This document shows, piece after piece, positions 27,265 through 36,465 of a DNA stretch of 64,000 nucleotides. The first letter of the stretch is position 1. The number at the start of each line of letters is the position of its first letter. Source of the DNA: Planctomycetaceae bacterium (lineage in GTDB: Bacteria; Planctomycetota; Planctomycetia; Planctomycetales; Planctomycetaceae). Under the pieces are notes generated by a model. That model was not told the origin of the DNA and did not search any database. It saw only the letters and a program-made list of their open reading frames with translations. The position numbers were made by a program, and so were the translations under genes. The stretch spans positions 160,544 to 224,543 of the forward strand of contig JABISG010000147.1 of assembly GCA_018699955.1 (NCBI GenBank). Direction: 5' to 3'.

Positions 27265-27483
27265 ATGTCAGAGGAACTGAAAATCACCGAAACCGGCGCA
27301 CGTTGCCGCAGCTTGTTGTCGAAGGGCCTGTATATCAACGCAGGTCTTCCGCCGGGCGAAGAAGCAGCCGGCGACGGCAACTTCTGGTGCGGCAAAACCC
27401 AAACCATCTTCGGCCCCGACGACGGCCTGTGTGACGGCGAACATTGCGTAAACGCCACGCGAAGCTGTTACGAGAAACCGTAA
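27265..27483 (+). CDS. small cysteine-containing conserved-type protein, 72 residues
   Basis: The protein starts MSEELKITETGARCRSLLSK and has five cysteines: one at 14, one in FWCGKTQ, two in GLCDGEHC, and one in RSCYEK near the end. The spacing suggests a metal or Fe-S site or disulfides. It lies 86 bp downstream of the oxidoreductase operon on the same strand and before a terminator, so it is probably its last gene. No family is recognised. No signal peptide is seen. Confidence 0.7.
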   Translation: MSEELKITETGARCRSLLSKGLYINAGLPPGEEAAGDGNFWCGKTQTIFGPDDGLCDGEHCVNATRSCYEKP

Positions 27484-27519
27484 CGGTGGTTGAGAGTTTA
27501 GAGACTAGAGCAAGAATTG

Positions 27520-27557
27520 AGGCCCGGTTTCCGTTGGGGAGCTGGGCCTTTTTCTTT
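27520..27557 (+). terminator. Rho-independent terminator after the xanthine-dehydrogenase-type operon
   Basis: AGGCCC at 27520 and GGGCCT at 27544 form the base of a longer stem with G-T pairs, followed by TTTTTCTTT. It lies 37 bp after the stop of the 72-residue gene. Confidence 0.8.
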
Positions 27558-27575
27558 GATGCATGGAGGTGGAAC

Positions 27576-27941
27576 GTGAACGGCGAGAAGGCGTTGGCAG
27601 CGTGTCTGCGGGAGTTTCACACACTGGCCACCTGCGTTTGGGCTGAATATCAAGACGTCGGACCTGGGCGCGTCGATGCGGCGTTGTTCGACGATGGCAA
27701 AGCGGCCGCGGCTCGAGTGCTGGAGTTGCTGGGGGATGACAACATCTCAGCCACAATGACAGCGGCCGAGTTACGAGCGGCTGTGGAAAAGGTCTGCGAT
27801 CTGGCGACGCGGTGCGCAACGCGGCCCGAAGGGTTGTGTTTCATCACCGGCGAAGCGGGACTGGTGCCGCGGCGCGATTGGCATGCGGCGATGGAGGAGT
27901 CGCTAACGGTTATTGGGGAAGCGGTGGCGGCGCTAAGTTGA
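27576..27941 (+). CDS. hypothetical alpha-helical protein, 121 residues
   Basis: The start is taken as GTG 27576, with GGAGGTGG 6 bases upstream; the frame is open further upstream, but that part overlaps the terminator. The protein is mostly helical, for example EKALAACLREFHTLATCVWAEY and AAELRAAVEKVCDLATRC. No family is recognised. Its 3' end overlaps the convergent antiporter gene by 32 bp. Confidence 0.6.
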   Translation: MNGEKALAACLREFHTLATCVWAEYQDVGPGRVDAALFDDGKAAAARVLELLGDDNISATMTAAELRAAVEKVCDLATRCATRPEGLCFITGEAGLVPRRDWHAAMEESLTVIGEAVAALS

Positions 27942-29010
27942 TTCCGAACACGACGGACGTAATGAGGTAGGCTGCGTAGAGCGCGAGCAGCACCAAGCCG
28001 AAAGGGCGTTTGAGGTAGTCGCCTGAGAGAAAAATGCCGATGCGAAAGAGTAGCAGGATGCCGAGCATGAAAGGAAACATCAACTGGAAAAACACGGGTG
28101 GGACATTCAACCCGCCGGGCGTAACAGCGGCGGCGGCTCCGGCCACTAAAAGGGCGTTCAAGACGTCGGCGCCAATCACATTGCCGATGGCCAAATCACC
28201 GTGGCCGCGACGGGCAGCGGAAATGGCGGTGACCAGTTCCGGCAGCGATGTCCCGAAAGCAACGACGGTACCACCGATGATGGCCGGTGGAATGCCGAAG
28301 CGGGCTGCGGCGATTGAGACCGATTGAATGAGTATGCTCGACGTAAAGATCACCAGGAGCAAGGCACCGAAGAGTTTCGCCAGCACGAGAATCAGCGGAG
28401 CATTGACGTCGGTTTCAAACTCGTCAAGTTCGACAACATCCCGCGAATCTTTTGCCCAGCGATACGACATGTAAAGGTACAGAGCCAACAGGCCAAGGAA
28501 CACAAATCCCATTACTTGCGTCAGATTGCCGTCGATTGCCCCTGCGAAGGCTGCCGCCGGGTCACTCCACGGGAAACTGGCGAGGACCAGCAGCAGGCCG
28601 GAACCGAATTGAACCCAACCCTGTCGGTTGACGATATTGCGGGGCAAATGCAGTGCGCGAATCATACAGGCAACACCAAGTACGAGACCGGTGTCACAAA
28701 TGATGGAGCCGACGGCGTTGGACATGGCGATGCCCGGCTGGCCGGCTCGGGCCGCCATGATCGAGACGGCCACCTCGGGAGCGGTTGTTCCCAGGCTGAC
28801 GACGGTTGCTCCAATCACAACCTTCGGCATACCGCTGCGTTCGGAGAGGACGACCGCTTCATCGACAAGCCAATCGGCGGCCCAACCCAGGATGGCAATG
28901 CCGCCGATGACATACAGGGCGAGCACGACATTCGACCAAAGTGGATCGGCTGGAAGCGTGTTTTCGACGAAGTGTTCGAAGAAATCAATTGCGAGTTTCA
29001 GGTTTTCCAT
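27910..29010 (-). CDS. sodium/calcium antiporter of the CaCA family
   Basis: 366 residues from the ATG complement at 29008-29010 (MENLKLAIDFFEHF); an upstream start at 29118 is also open. Two homologous halves each carry the ion-binding alpha repeat: VVIGATVVSLGTTAPEVAVSI and AIIGGTVVAFGTSLPELVTAI, each with the essential Glu. About ten to eleven membrane helices are visible. It exchanges calcium for sodium or protons across the cytoplasmic membrane. The gene has no same-strand partner. Confidence 0.93.
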   Translation of the reverse strand: MENLKLAIDFFEHFVENTLPADPLWSNVVLALYVIGGIAILGWAADWLVDEAVVLSERSGMPKVVIGATVVSLGTTAPEVAVSIMAARAGQPGIAMSNAVGSIICDTGLVLGVACMIRALHLPRNIVNRQGWVQFGSGLLLVLASFPWSDPAAAFAGAIDGNLTQVMGFVFLGLLALYLYMSYRWAKDSRDVVELDEFETDVNAPLILVLAKLFGALLLVIFTSSILIQSVSIAAARFGIPPAIIGGTVVAFGTSLPELVTAISAARRGHGDLAIGNVIGADVLNALLVAGAAAAVTPGGLNVPPVFFQLMFPFMLGILLLFRIGIFLSGDYLKRPFGLVLLALYAAYLITSVVFGINLAPPPLPQ

Positions 29011-29134
29011 CGAGTGGGCTTTGTGCGGATCAAGTGATTTCGGTGGGATCGGGATTGACGGTATGGGGCCGTGGGGCTTCCAATACTCTGACGTCGAGCT
29101 GCAATTGTCAATCGACACGGGACGGAAGTAACCA

Positions 29135-30397
29135 ATGAACGGAGAACGGACTTCGATGGATCAAACAAATTCTTCCGGCGAATACGTCGAAGACGTAGAA
29201 CTGACCGGGCATATCATCGACAGTTTGATTTTGCCGAAGGTGCTCGACGAGATAATTCAACTCGGCGGACGGTTTGAAACGGACGATATCCAGATCGGCT
29301 CTCAGCGGTCGGATCCGAGCTTCGCGCGATTACGAGTGACGGCCGAAACGCCGGAACTGCTGGAAGAGATTCTGCAGTCGATCGGGCAACACGGTGCAGT
29401 GCCGGTGACTCAGACCGACTGCCGTTTGATTGTCGCCGACATGGACGGCGCATTTCCGGACGGGTTTTACGCGACAACGAACCAGGACACCGACATCCGG
29501 ATCGACGGTGACTGGATTCCGGTTGCGGGGCAGGAGATGGATTGTGGCATTCGCGTCGATGCGGCGAATCGCACGGCGGCCTGCGTGCCGATGTCGGACG
29601 TGAAGGAAGGGAATGTCTTTGTCGTCGGCCGCGCCGGAACCCGGGTACATCCATTGGAACGCGAGACGGGCCGTCACGATGCGTTCGGTTTTATGAACAG
29701 CACGGTGTCGAGCGAGAAGCCGAAGGCGGTGACGGTGCGGGCGATTGCCGCCGAGATGCGCCGCGCTCGCGAAGGGGACGGCAAGATTCTGGTGGTGGGC
29801 GGTCCGGCGATTGTTCACACCGGCAGCCGCGAGCATTTGAGTCATCTCATTCGGCACGGTTTTGTGAACGTGCTGTTTGCAGGAAACGCGCTGGCGACTC
29901 ACGACATCGAACAGTCGTTCTACGGTACGAGTTTGGGTATTTCGATGACCCACGGCGGCTCGATCGAGGAGGGCCACGAGCATCACCTGCGATCGATCAA
30001 CCGCATTTGTCGCGCGGGCGGCATTCGGCCGGCCGTGGAACAGGGCGTGCTGACCGAAGGCGTGATGCACGACTGCGTGTCGAACGATGTGCCGTTCCTG
30101 TTGGCGGGCAGCATTCGAGACGACGGACCGCTGCCAGATGTAATCACCGATGTGATTGAGGCGCAGCGGGAGATGCGGCGGATGCTCGATGGCGTGACGA
30201 TGGCGTTAATGATCGCAACGACGTTGCATTCGATTGCGGTGGGCAATTTACTGCCTGCGCGGGTGAAGGCTGTTTGCGTTGATATCAACCCGGCGACGGT
30301 GACCAAGTTGGCTGATCGGGGGACTTTTCAGACCGTGGGGCTGGTGACCGACGTGGAACCGTTTCTGCGCGGGCTGGTGGAAGAGCTGGGCGGGTGA
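29135..30397 (+). CDS. TIGR00300 family protein (ornithine cyclodeaminase-like, LOR/SDH domain)
   Basis: 420 residues from ATG 29135; ATG 29156 (MDQTNSSGEY) is an alternative. The N-terminal LOR/SDH domain (VELTGHIIDSLILPKVLDEIIQLGG) is followed by a Rossmann-like region with GNVFVVGRAGTRVHP, GKILVVGGPAIVHTG and LFAGNALATHDIEQ. In archaea and cyanobacteria related proteins convert ornithine to proline or act in arginine breakdown. The reaction in this organism is not shown. It is divergent from the antiporter gene and convergent with the CBS-domain gene. Confidence 0.85.
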   Translation: MNGERTSMDQTNSSGEYVEDVELTGHIIDSLILPKVLDEIIQLGGRFETDDIQIGSQRSDPSFARLRVTAETPELLEEILQSIGQHGAVPVTQTDCRLIVADMDGAFPDGFYATTNQDTDIRIDGDWIPVAGQEMDCGIRVDAANRTAACVPMSDVKEGNVFVVGRAGTRVHPLERETGRHDAFGFMNSTVSSEKPKAVTVRAIAAEMRRAREGDGKILVVGGPAIVHTGSREHLSHLIRHGFVNVLFAGNALATHDIEQSFYGTSLGISMTHGGSIEEGHEHHLRSINRICRAGGIRPAVEQGVLTEGVMHDCVSNDVPFLLAGSIRDDGPLPDVITDVIEAQREMRRMLDGVTMALMIATTLHSIAVGNLLPARVKAVCVDINPATVTKLADRGTFQTVGLVTDVEPFLRGLVEELGG

Positions 30398-30406
30398 TTG
30401 GCGAAT

Positions 30407-30428
30407 CCCACGGGTTGCAGCCCGTGGG
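30407..30428 (+). repeat. palindromic element family A, copy at 30407
   Basis: Arms CCCACGGG and CCCGTGGG surround TTGCAG, with AAT on the left and ATTTG on the right. It lies between convergent genes, 9 bp after the TIGR00300 stop and 13 bp after the CBS-gene stop on the other strand, in standard orientation for the latter. Confidence 0.8.
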
Positions 30429-30441
30429 ATTTGTGGGCAGT

Positions 30442-31749
30442 TCAGTTTTCTTCGGTGGATGTGACGCGTGATTCGTCGATTTCGATCTGCAGTCGCTTGA
30501 TGCTGCGTTTGTCGGCATCGAGGACGGTTACACGCAGCTTTTGCCAGTGGAATTGATCGCCCGGCAGGGGGACACGGGCCAGTTGAGTGAACACGAAGCC
30601 GCCGATGGTGTCGTAGTCTTCGTCCTCGGGCAGGTCGAAGCTGAACTGCTCGTTCAAGTCGTCAATGTGAACCCGAGCATCGACTTCGATGATGTTGTGT
30701 TCCAGCATCTTGATACCGGCTTCTTCTTCGGTGTCGTACTCGTCGGCGATTTCACCGACGATTTCTTCGAGGATGTCTTCCATGGTCACGAGGCCGGCGA
30801 CGCCGCCGTATTCATCGAGCACAATCGCCATGTGGACGTGTTCTCGCTTCATGTTTTCAAGCAGCGTGTCGATGCCAATTGTTTCCGGGACGTAGAATGG
30901 CTCCTTGACGATATCTCGCAGGCCGACCGAGGTGCCGTTGGCGGAATCGAGGTACTTGAGCAGGTCTTTGGCGTAGAGAATGCCGACAATGTCGTCGGTC
31001 GATTTGCCGATGACCGGCACGCGTGTGTGTCCGGCATCGAGCAGTTGTCGGCGGGCCACTTCCAGCGTGGAATCGGCCGAGATACAGAACATATCGGTTC
31101 GGGGCGTCATGACGTTGGCAGAGTCTTCCGTCTGCAATTCCATCACGCGACGAATCATGGTGCTGGCGGCCGATTCCAGCATCCCTTCGCGTTGTCCTTC
31201 ATCGACAACTGCGCGGATTTCCTCTGTCATGGGGAAACCGTTTTTTGCGCTTTCCTGTTCTCGCCCGCTGAGCCGATGCGTGAATTTGTCGATTTGTGTG
31301 AGGACGGCGAGAACCGGCCGGCTGATTTTGATCAGCAAGTCAATGAGGGGCCACGATCGGCAGAGAAAACCCTCGCCGAAAATTCGGGCAGTGCACCACG
31401 GCAGGACAAATAGAATGGCTAGATAGGTCCCCGCGAGGAGCAATGCTTCAGCGGAAATCCAAAGCCAGGAAGTTGCTCCAGCAGGCAAAGTCTGCCACGA
31501 AGGGTTTCTCAGGCCGACCAGCAGCACGGTTGCCGCGAGCGTGACGAGAACGATCAGCCATTCAAGTGCCAGTAGAGCGTCTTTGCGTTTCTTGAGAATC
31601 GAGCCGAAACGGAACTGGCGATTGAGTCGAGAGCAGGCCTCATCGAGTCGGCTTCGCGAAAAACCGCGCAGACTGCAGGCGGCCAATATCAGTAGAAAAT
31701 CAACCGTAAACATCAGACCTGTCAGCCAGAGGGTGAGAGACTGTGTCAC
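30442..31749 (-). CDS. CBS-domain membrane protein, CorC/HlyC (CNNM-like) family
   Basis: 435 residues starting at GTG 31749, which overlaps the ybeY stop as GTGA. Hydrophobic segments fill the first 140 residues, then two CBS domains (VMTPRTDMFCISADSTLEVARRQL and VGLRDIVKEPFYVPETIGIDTLLENM, with VLDEYGGVAGLVTMEDILEEIVGEI). A C-terminal CorC_HlyC domain follows (YDTIGGFVFTQLARVPLPGDQF). Such proteins are linked to magnesium or cobalt efflux. The order phoH, HD phosphohydrolase, ybeY, this gene is a common bacterial operon. Confidence 0.92.
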   Translation of the reverse strand: MTQSLTLWLTGLMFTVDFLLILAACSLRGFSRSRLDEACSRLNRQFRFGSILKKRKDALLALEWLIVLVTLAATVLLVGLRNPSWQTLPAGATSWLWISAEALLLAGTYLAILFVLPWCTARIFGEGFLCRSWPLIDLLIKISRPVLAVLTQIDKFTHRLSGREQESAKNGFPMTEEIRAVVDEGQREGMLESAASTMIRRVMELQTEDSANVMTPRTDMFCISADSTLEVARRQLLDAGHTRVPVIGKSTDDIVGILYAKDLLKYLDSANGTSVGLRDIVKEPFYVPETIGIDTLLENMKREHVHMAIVLDEYGGVAGLVTMEDILEEIVGEIADEYDTEEEAGIKMLEHNIIEVDARVHIDDLNEQFSFDLPEDEDYDTIGGFVFTQLARVPLPGDQFHWQKLRVTVLDADKRSIKRLQIEIDESRVTSTEEN

Positions 31750-32249
31750 GAATCTACTCCGGGAGAGATGTCGCACAACTGAAGAATCGCCCGTTCCCGG
31801 GATCGCATCAATTCGGTTTCGACGTCGTTCGTATCATCGTATCCCAGTAGATGTAGCAGGCCATGCACAACGTATAACACAAGCTCCTGGGTAGGGCTGA
31901 AACCACACTCGTCCGCTCTTTCCAATGCCGTTTCCGTGCTAACGACGATTTCGCCATCGATTCGCTTTCCGTGACCGCGGGGAATCGGGGGCCGTGTATC
32001 ATTGTCGGGTGACTCTGACGTTTCGCCTTCGAATTCACAGTCGAACAGAAAGCTAATCACGTCGGTGGGGTAGTCGTGTTGGAGGTGGCGTTTGTTGACT
32101 TGGTGAATCGTAACGTCATCGACCAACGCGACACTGACTTCGGCACCGATCGCTTGTTCGGCGGAAAGCGTTTTGGTGATGACATCGTGCAGTAGAGTCT
32201 CATCGACTTCGAGCAGAGACTGTTGATTTGCGATGTCGATGTTGTACAT
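31746..32249 (-). CDS. ybeY: endoribonuclease YbeY (rRNA maturation factor)
   Basis: 167 residues. YbeY processes the 3' end of 16S rRNA and takes part in ribosome quality control. The core is clear: VNKRHLQHDYPTDVISFLF, GEIVVSTETALERA, and ELVLYVVHGLLHLLGYDD. The family zinc site HGxLHLxGYDH normally has three histidines. Here His129 and His133 are present, but the third position is Asp139. That could change metal binding, or Asp may serve as the ligand. It overlaps the CBS-domain gene and follows the HD phosphohydrolase gene. Confidence 0.92.
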   Translation of the reverse strand: MYNIDIANQQSLLEVDETLLHDVITKTLSAEQAIGAEVSVALVDDVTIHQVNKRHLQHDYPTDVISFLFDCEFEGETSESPDNDTRPPIPRGHGKRIDGEIVVSTETALERADECGFSPTQELVLYVVHGLLHLLGYDDTNDVETELMRSRERAILQLCDISPGVDS

Positions 32250-32267
32250 GGAGTTGGCGCGTTCGAT

Positions 32268-32285
32268 CCGCTAAACCGCAAGCGG
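32268..32285 (-). repeat. palindromic element family D, copy 1
   Basis: On the minus strand it reads CCGCTTGCGGTTTAGCGG, a 5-bp stem with an 8-nt loop. It follows the HD phosphohydrolase stop by 12 bp, upstream of ybeY. The same sequence type follows pheA and dnaK, with a degenerate form after rpoZ. Confidence 0.7.
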
Positions 32286-32297
32286 GATTGGGTGTTG

Positions 32298-34613
32298 TTA
32301 TGCCGTTCGTTGTTCGGGGTACTTGATCCGTCCGTGGTAAATGCCGATGAGCGACTTGGTGAGCGAATCTTGAATAGTTTTAATTTCGGTAAGCGTCAAA
32401 GAACTTTCGTCCAATTGTCCGTCGAGCAGTCGCTTCATGGTGAGTCGTTCGACGAGGTTTTCAATTCGTTTGGGGGTCGGTTCGTCGAGCGTTCGCGTGG
32501 CGCTCTCGACGGCGTCGGCGAGCATCATCACTCCGGATTCGCGCGTTTGCGGTTTGGGTCCGGGATAGCGAAACGACGATTCTTCGGCATCGGTCTTGTG
32601 GTCGGGCTGTTGAATGGCCTTCTTGGTTGCTTCGTTGTAGAAATATTCGACGAGTGTTGTGCCGTGGTGCTGTTCGATGAAATCGATGAGAGTTTGAGGC
32701 AGATTGTGTTGCGCGCCGAGGTCGGTACCGTCTTTGACGTGCCCGATGATAATCAGCGTACTCATGGCGGGTGCGAGATGTTCGTGCCGGCTTTCGGCCC
32801 CTTCCGACATGTTTTCGATAAAGTAATCCGGCTTGAGCATCTTGCCGATGTCGTGGAAATACGCGCCGACGCGGACGAGCAGTCCGTTGGCGCCAATGCG
32901 ATCGGCGGCCGTTTCTCCAATGGTGGCAACGGCCATGGAATGGTTGTACGTGCCGGGCGCTCGTTGGACGAGTTGCTGCAGCAGCGGATGGGAAACGTCG
33001 CTCATTTCGAGCAGACTGATGTTGGTGACGACGCCGAACGTGGACTCGATAAACGGCAGGCTGCCGGCGACGAGGTAGCCGGCAGCGACACACCAGCCTG
33101 CGCCCTTGAGGCTGGATTTGAGGGAGTCGAAGTCATTCCAGACGTCGGTTAACGTCTGGCTGGCCACAATGCGGGTTCCCCAGGTGACGACGAAGAACGT
33201 TGCCCCGGCGAGGAAACCGACTTTGATGATGGTCGAACGAGACGGGACGCGTGTCAGCGGAATGACGGCCGTGGCGGAAACGCTCATCAGCACGACGAAG
33301 TGTCCCAGATCCCCACCGGTCGAGAGTGTGATGACCAGCGAAAGCGTGAACCCGGCGAGCGTGGCCAACACCTGATTGTAGGCAATGGCAAAGACCATGA
33401 CGGTGGCGGTAAGCGGGATAATTTCAGCTCGCCAGGGATCGAACGACAACAGACGTCCCAGAAAAACTGCGGCAACGACAACAGTGAGAAAGACACTGAA
33501 GCGTGCGGCACTGGCGATGAGATGAGACTCGTAGCGAACGATGTAGTAGCCGTTCAACACCATCAACACCAGCACGAGCAACAAGATGATCGCGACGCGC
33601 TGGACGTGTTGTTGGAATGTGACGTTGGATTCGAGTTGTTCGTATTGGGCTAACAGAATGGCGAGTCGTTCTTCATCGATGCGGTCTCCGGGCGGGACCA
33701 ACAATTGCCCTTTGCTGTAATTGTCCCTCACCTCTGCCACCTGTTGCTGTGCGAGGCTCCGTGAATCCAGTGTGGCGGGATCGTCATACTTGAGCGTGGC
33801 CGGGTTTTGGCGGACGATCCAAACGCCGAGTTGAGGGCGAATCGAGGCGAGTTTCGGGTAAGTCCCCCAAGATGCATCGAGGAGGCCGCCATCTTCGATG
33901 GCTTCGGTGAGCAAGGCTCCCGATGCGGTGATGATTTCACGCTGCTTGGGATCGTTGGCATCAACAATCGCTATCGTGCGGTCCAGCGGAATGTCGTTCA
34001 ATTCGAGTTCATTGCGATCAACCGTTCCGGAGCCGCTTTGTTCAAGCGGCTGAATGAAGAGGCGGAAGTCTTCAACCATATCATCGATGCGGTTTCCGGC
34101 TCCTTCGCCGACGGAGACAGCCGCCTTGATTGTGGCGAATTCGCTTTCGAGGTTCTCCGTCTTGGCGTCGTCGGCAGTCGACTCGGCCAACCCGAAGGCG
34201 ACTCGCGTTTCCTGCGGCACGTCGTTGAGGGTTTCTGCCTGTGCGACGTTTCTGAGGTCGCGACGTAACCGGGCGGGCAGATCGGCCAGCGCATCGGGAA
34301 CTCGGCGGAAGATGGGATGAACGGCGGCGACCGTGTCGCGAATTGCTTCGTTGGTGCGCAGGCGGTTGACGCGGCTGAAATCAGTCTTCGCCAGGATGCC
34401 ATGTTCGGCGTGCTCGCCGAGTCGATACGGGAAGGCGGGTTTCCAGCTTTCGACTGCAAACAGCAGCGCCGCCATCGCAACCAGGCACAGCAACAGGCGG
34501 ACGATAACCCGGCGATCGCGCAGCGATTCCTGCAACCGCACGAGATACGATGACGTATCGCGGATGGTTGCGGCGCGCGCGGTTCTGGATTTCTTTTGGC
34601 CGAAGATTGGCAT
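32298..34613 (-). CDS. HDIG/7TM-type phosphohydrolase, PgpH-like
   Basis: 771 residues from the ATG complement at 34611-34613 (MPIFGQKKS). One N-terminal membrane helix (VRLLLCLVAMAALLFAVE) precedes an extracellular 7TMR-HDED-like domain, a block of about six or seven helices from about residue 360, and a cytoplasmic HD domain. The HD metal site is in YNHSMAV, FHDIGKMLKPDYF and FIEQHHGTTLVEYFY. PgpH-type proteins hydrolyse cyclic di-AMP in Listeria, so a signalling role is likely. The gene lies between phoH and ybeY in the conserved operon. Confidence 0.9.
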   Translation of the reverse strand: MPIFGQKKSRTARAATIRDTSSYLVRLQESLRDRRVIVRLLLCLVAMAALLFAVESWKPAFPYRLGEHAEHGILAKTDFSRVNRLRTNEAIRDTVAAVHPIFRRVPDALADLPARLRRDLRNVAQAETLNDVPQETRVAFGLAESTADDAKTENLESEFATIKAAVSVGEGAGNRIDDMVEDFRLFIQPLEQSGSGTVDRNELELNDIPLDRTIAIVDANDPKQREIITASGALLTEAIEDGGLLDASWGTYPKLASIRPQLGVWIVRQNPATLKYDDPATLDSRSLAQQQVAEVRDNYSKGQLLVPPGDRIDEERLAILLAQYEQLESNVTFQQHVQRVAIILLLVLVLMVLNGYYIVRYESHLIASAARFSVFLTVVVAAVFLGRLLSFDPWRAEIIPLTATVMVFAIAYNQVLATLAGFTLSLVITLSTGGDLGHFVVLMSVSATAVIPLTRVPSRSTIIKVGFLAGATFFVVTWGTRIVASQTLTDVWNDFDSLKSSLKGAGWCVAAGYLVAGSLPFIESTFGVVTNISLLEMSDVSHPLLQQLVQRAPGTYNHSMAVATIGETAADRIGANGLLVRVGAYFHDIGKMLKPDYFIENMSEGAESRHEHLAPAMSTLIIIGHVKDGTDLGAQHNLPQTLIDFIEQHHGTTLVEYFYNEATKKAIQQPDHKTDAEESSFRYPGPKPQTRESGVMMLADAVESATRTLDEPTPKRIENLVERLTMKRLLDGQLDESSLTLTEIKTIQDSLTKSLIGIYHGRIKYPEQRTA

Positions 34614-34773
34614 GAGGTTGAGTGGGTTGTGGTTCAATCCCGCCTGGAGTGGTGACAAAACGTTTAATCGCGTGCAGTCGCCGGTTTATCGGGCGGGAAA
34701 CCCTCCAACATTAAGATCAGATATGAGAGACAGATGCAAGGTGCAACTGTCGAATGGCCTTCGGGTGTGATAT

Positions 34774-34795
34774 CCCACGGGCCGCGGCCCGTGGG
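34774..34795 (+). repeat. palindromic element family A, copy at 34774
   Basis: Arms CCCACGGG and CCCGTGGG surround CCGCGG, a perfect 22-bp palindrome. The following CTTTA contains the phoH stop codon on the minus strand, so the element abuts the gene end directly. Confidence 0.85.
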
Positions 34796-34797
34796 CT

Positions 34798-35829
34798 TTA
34801 TCGCGCGTTCTTCTTGTCAGGCGTGTCCGAATCGTAGGCCCGCACGACGTCGCGTACCAGCCGGTGGCGGACGATATCGCAAGGGGCGAGTGAAACGGTT
34901 GCTACGCCTTTTACGTTGTCGAGCCGTTCAATGGCATCGATGAGACCGCAGGTGACGTCATCGGGGAGGTCGAGCTGCGTGGTATCGCCGGCGACGACGA
35001 TTTTCGATTCGATGCCCATCCGCGTCAGAAACATCTTCATCTGTGTCACGGTGGTGTTCTGCGCTTCGTCGAGAATCATGAACGTCTGGTTTAACGTTCT
35101 GCCCCGCATGAAGGCCAACGGCACAACTTCGATCACATCGTTGTCCATGTAGCGTTTGGCTTGCTCGAAGCCAACATGGTCATTCAGTGCATCGAGCAAT
35201 GGCCGCAGGTATGGATTCACCTTTGCGAACATGTCGCCGGGCAGAAAACCGAGCCGTTCGCCCGCTTCGACGGCCGGCCGCACCAGAACGATTTTGCGGA
35301 CGCGTTCGGTCCGCAGGGCATTGATTGCCATGGCGACGGCGAGATACGTTTTTCCGCAGCCTGCGGGACCAGAGCAAAAGACAAGATCGTTCTGCCGAAT
35401 CGCGCGGATATATTCCGCCTGTCCCGGCGAGCGGGGCAGAACCTTCTTGGCTTTCTCGAACAAATCGATCGATGGGCCGGAATCGAAGGGAGGTGTCTCG
35501 ATCGCAGCCGCACCGTCATCGGCGGGCGAGGAGACACTGCCGACCGTCGATTCGACAACCGCCAGACTTTTCGCGGCATCGCGCGTCAACGCCTCTTGAA
35601 CGTCGGCGTCGTGCAGCCGCCCTTTGGTCTCGATGATGGCTCTCAGCTCGGAAAAGATTTCCAGAGCGCGTTCGATCTGCTCGTCGCTGCCGTGCAGACA
35701 GACTTCGTCGTCTCGTAGCACGACATCGACGCCAACCGTTTCGCGGACCTGACGCAGATGTTGGTCTCGCGTGCCAAACAGCGTGCGGATGTCATCGTGA
35801 TTTGCAAAAGAGATTGATGCTTCTGACAT
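34798..35829 (-). CDS. phoH: PhoH family ATPase
   Basis: 343 residues. The N-terminal region resembles a KH-like domain (LRQVRETVGVDVVLRDDEVCLHGS). The ATPase core has Walker A GPAGCGKTYLA, RPAVEAGERLGFLPGD, Walker B FMILDEAQN, and GDTTQLDLP. PhoH proteins are cytoplasmic ATP-binding proteins found with ybeY and probably work on RNA. It is the first gene of the minus-strand operon. The last codons run into a family A palindrome. Confidence 0.95.
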   Translation of the reverse strand: MSEASISFANHDDIRTLFGTRDQHLRQVRETVGVDVVLRDDEVCLHGSDEQIERALEIFSELRAIIETKGRLHDADVQEALTRDAAKSLAVVESTVGSVSSPADDGAAAIETPPFDSGPSIDLFEKAKKVLPRSPGQAEYIRAIRQNDLVFCSGPAGCGKTYLAVAMAINALRTERVRKIVLVRPAVEAGERLGFLPGDMFAKVNPYLRPLLDALNDHVGFEQAKRYMDNDVIEVVPLAFMRGRTLNQTFMILDEAQNTTVTQMKMFLTRMGIESKIVVAGDTTQLDLPDDVTCGLIDAIERLDNVKGVATVSLAPCDIVRHRLVRDVVRAYDSDTPDKKNAR

Positions 35830-36465
35830 GTTCGTCCAACTTGAGGCAGAAATTGCCTGTCGCGAGTTTTCGCGGCACAGTGTAATTCTACCCCGGCTTG
35901 AGTCGAGGGAAAAGTGGTGGCTGAAGGTTGTTTGTAACTAGCTATCATCAAACGGGTTATGTCGTCAGTTTTTTGCATGGGCAGGTGGTGACATGGCGGT
36001 CTTTGTGTGGTTCGGTCATTTCTGGCCTCAATGCGAGTCAGCCTGTTTGGTATGAGTCGGTTGACGCAATCGAATCTCCCCGGTGCGCGAGCTGCGGCAA
36101 TTGAGAATCGACGGGGTGTTTTTCGTTACCGAAATGGTGGAAACGCGGCCTCAATAATCACAGATGTCTGATTCGCTCCACGTCGTAACTCCTTGCCAGC
36201 ATGACACCTTCCGCCACGACGGGGTTCGACCAAATCTCGATTGCGATGAACGTCAGGATTGCGCCGGTTGTTCTAAAGAACGGTGTTGCTACGGTTCGAT
36301 GAAAATGGAACAGCCTCGTCCTGCGGCCGCACCGTGCGATCTTCTCCCAACAGCCATACCGGCGGCCTCATTTTTGCGATGTCCCGTTCTTGCGATGGAC
36401 GCGAGAGCCGAACGGGTGAGCCAACCGTTTTGTCCGAGTTCCCCTTTTCAATTGGACAGCAGCGA
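35830..36465. other. intergenic region between divergent phoH and ExeA-like genes
   Basis: 636 bases. It presumably carries promoters for both divergent genes; a TAGAAT hexamer upstream of phoH on the minus strand (near 35885) has no good -35 partner. The open frames entering the ExeA-like gene from 36283 look noncoding. No repeats of the known families are present. Confidence 0.4.
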
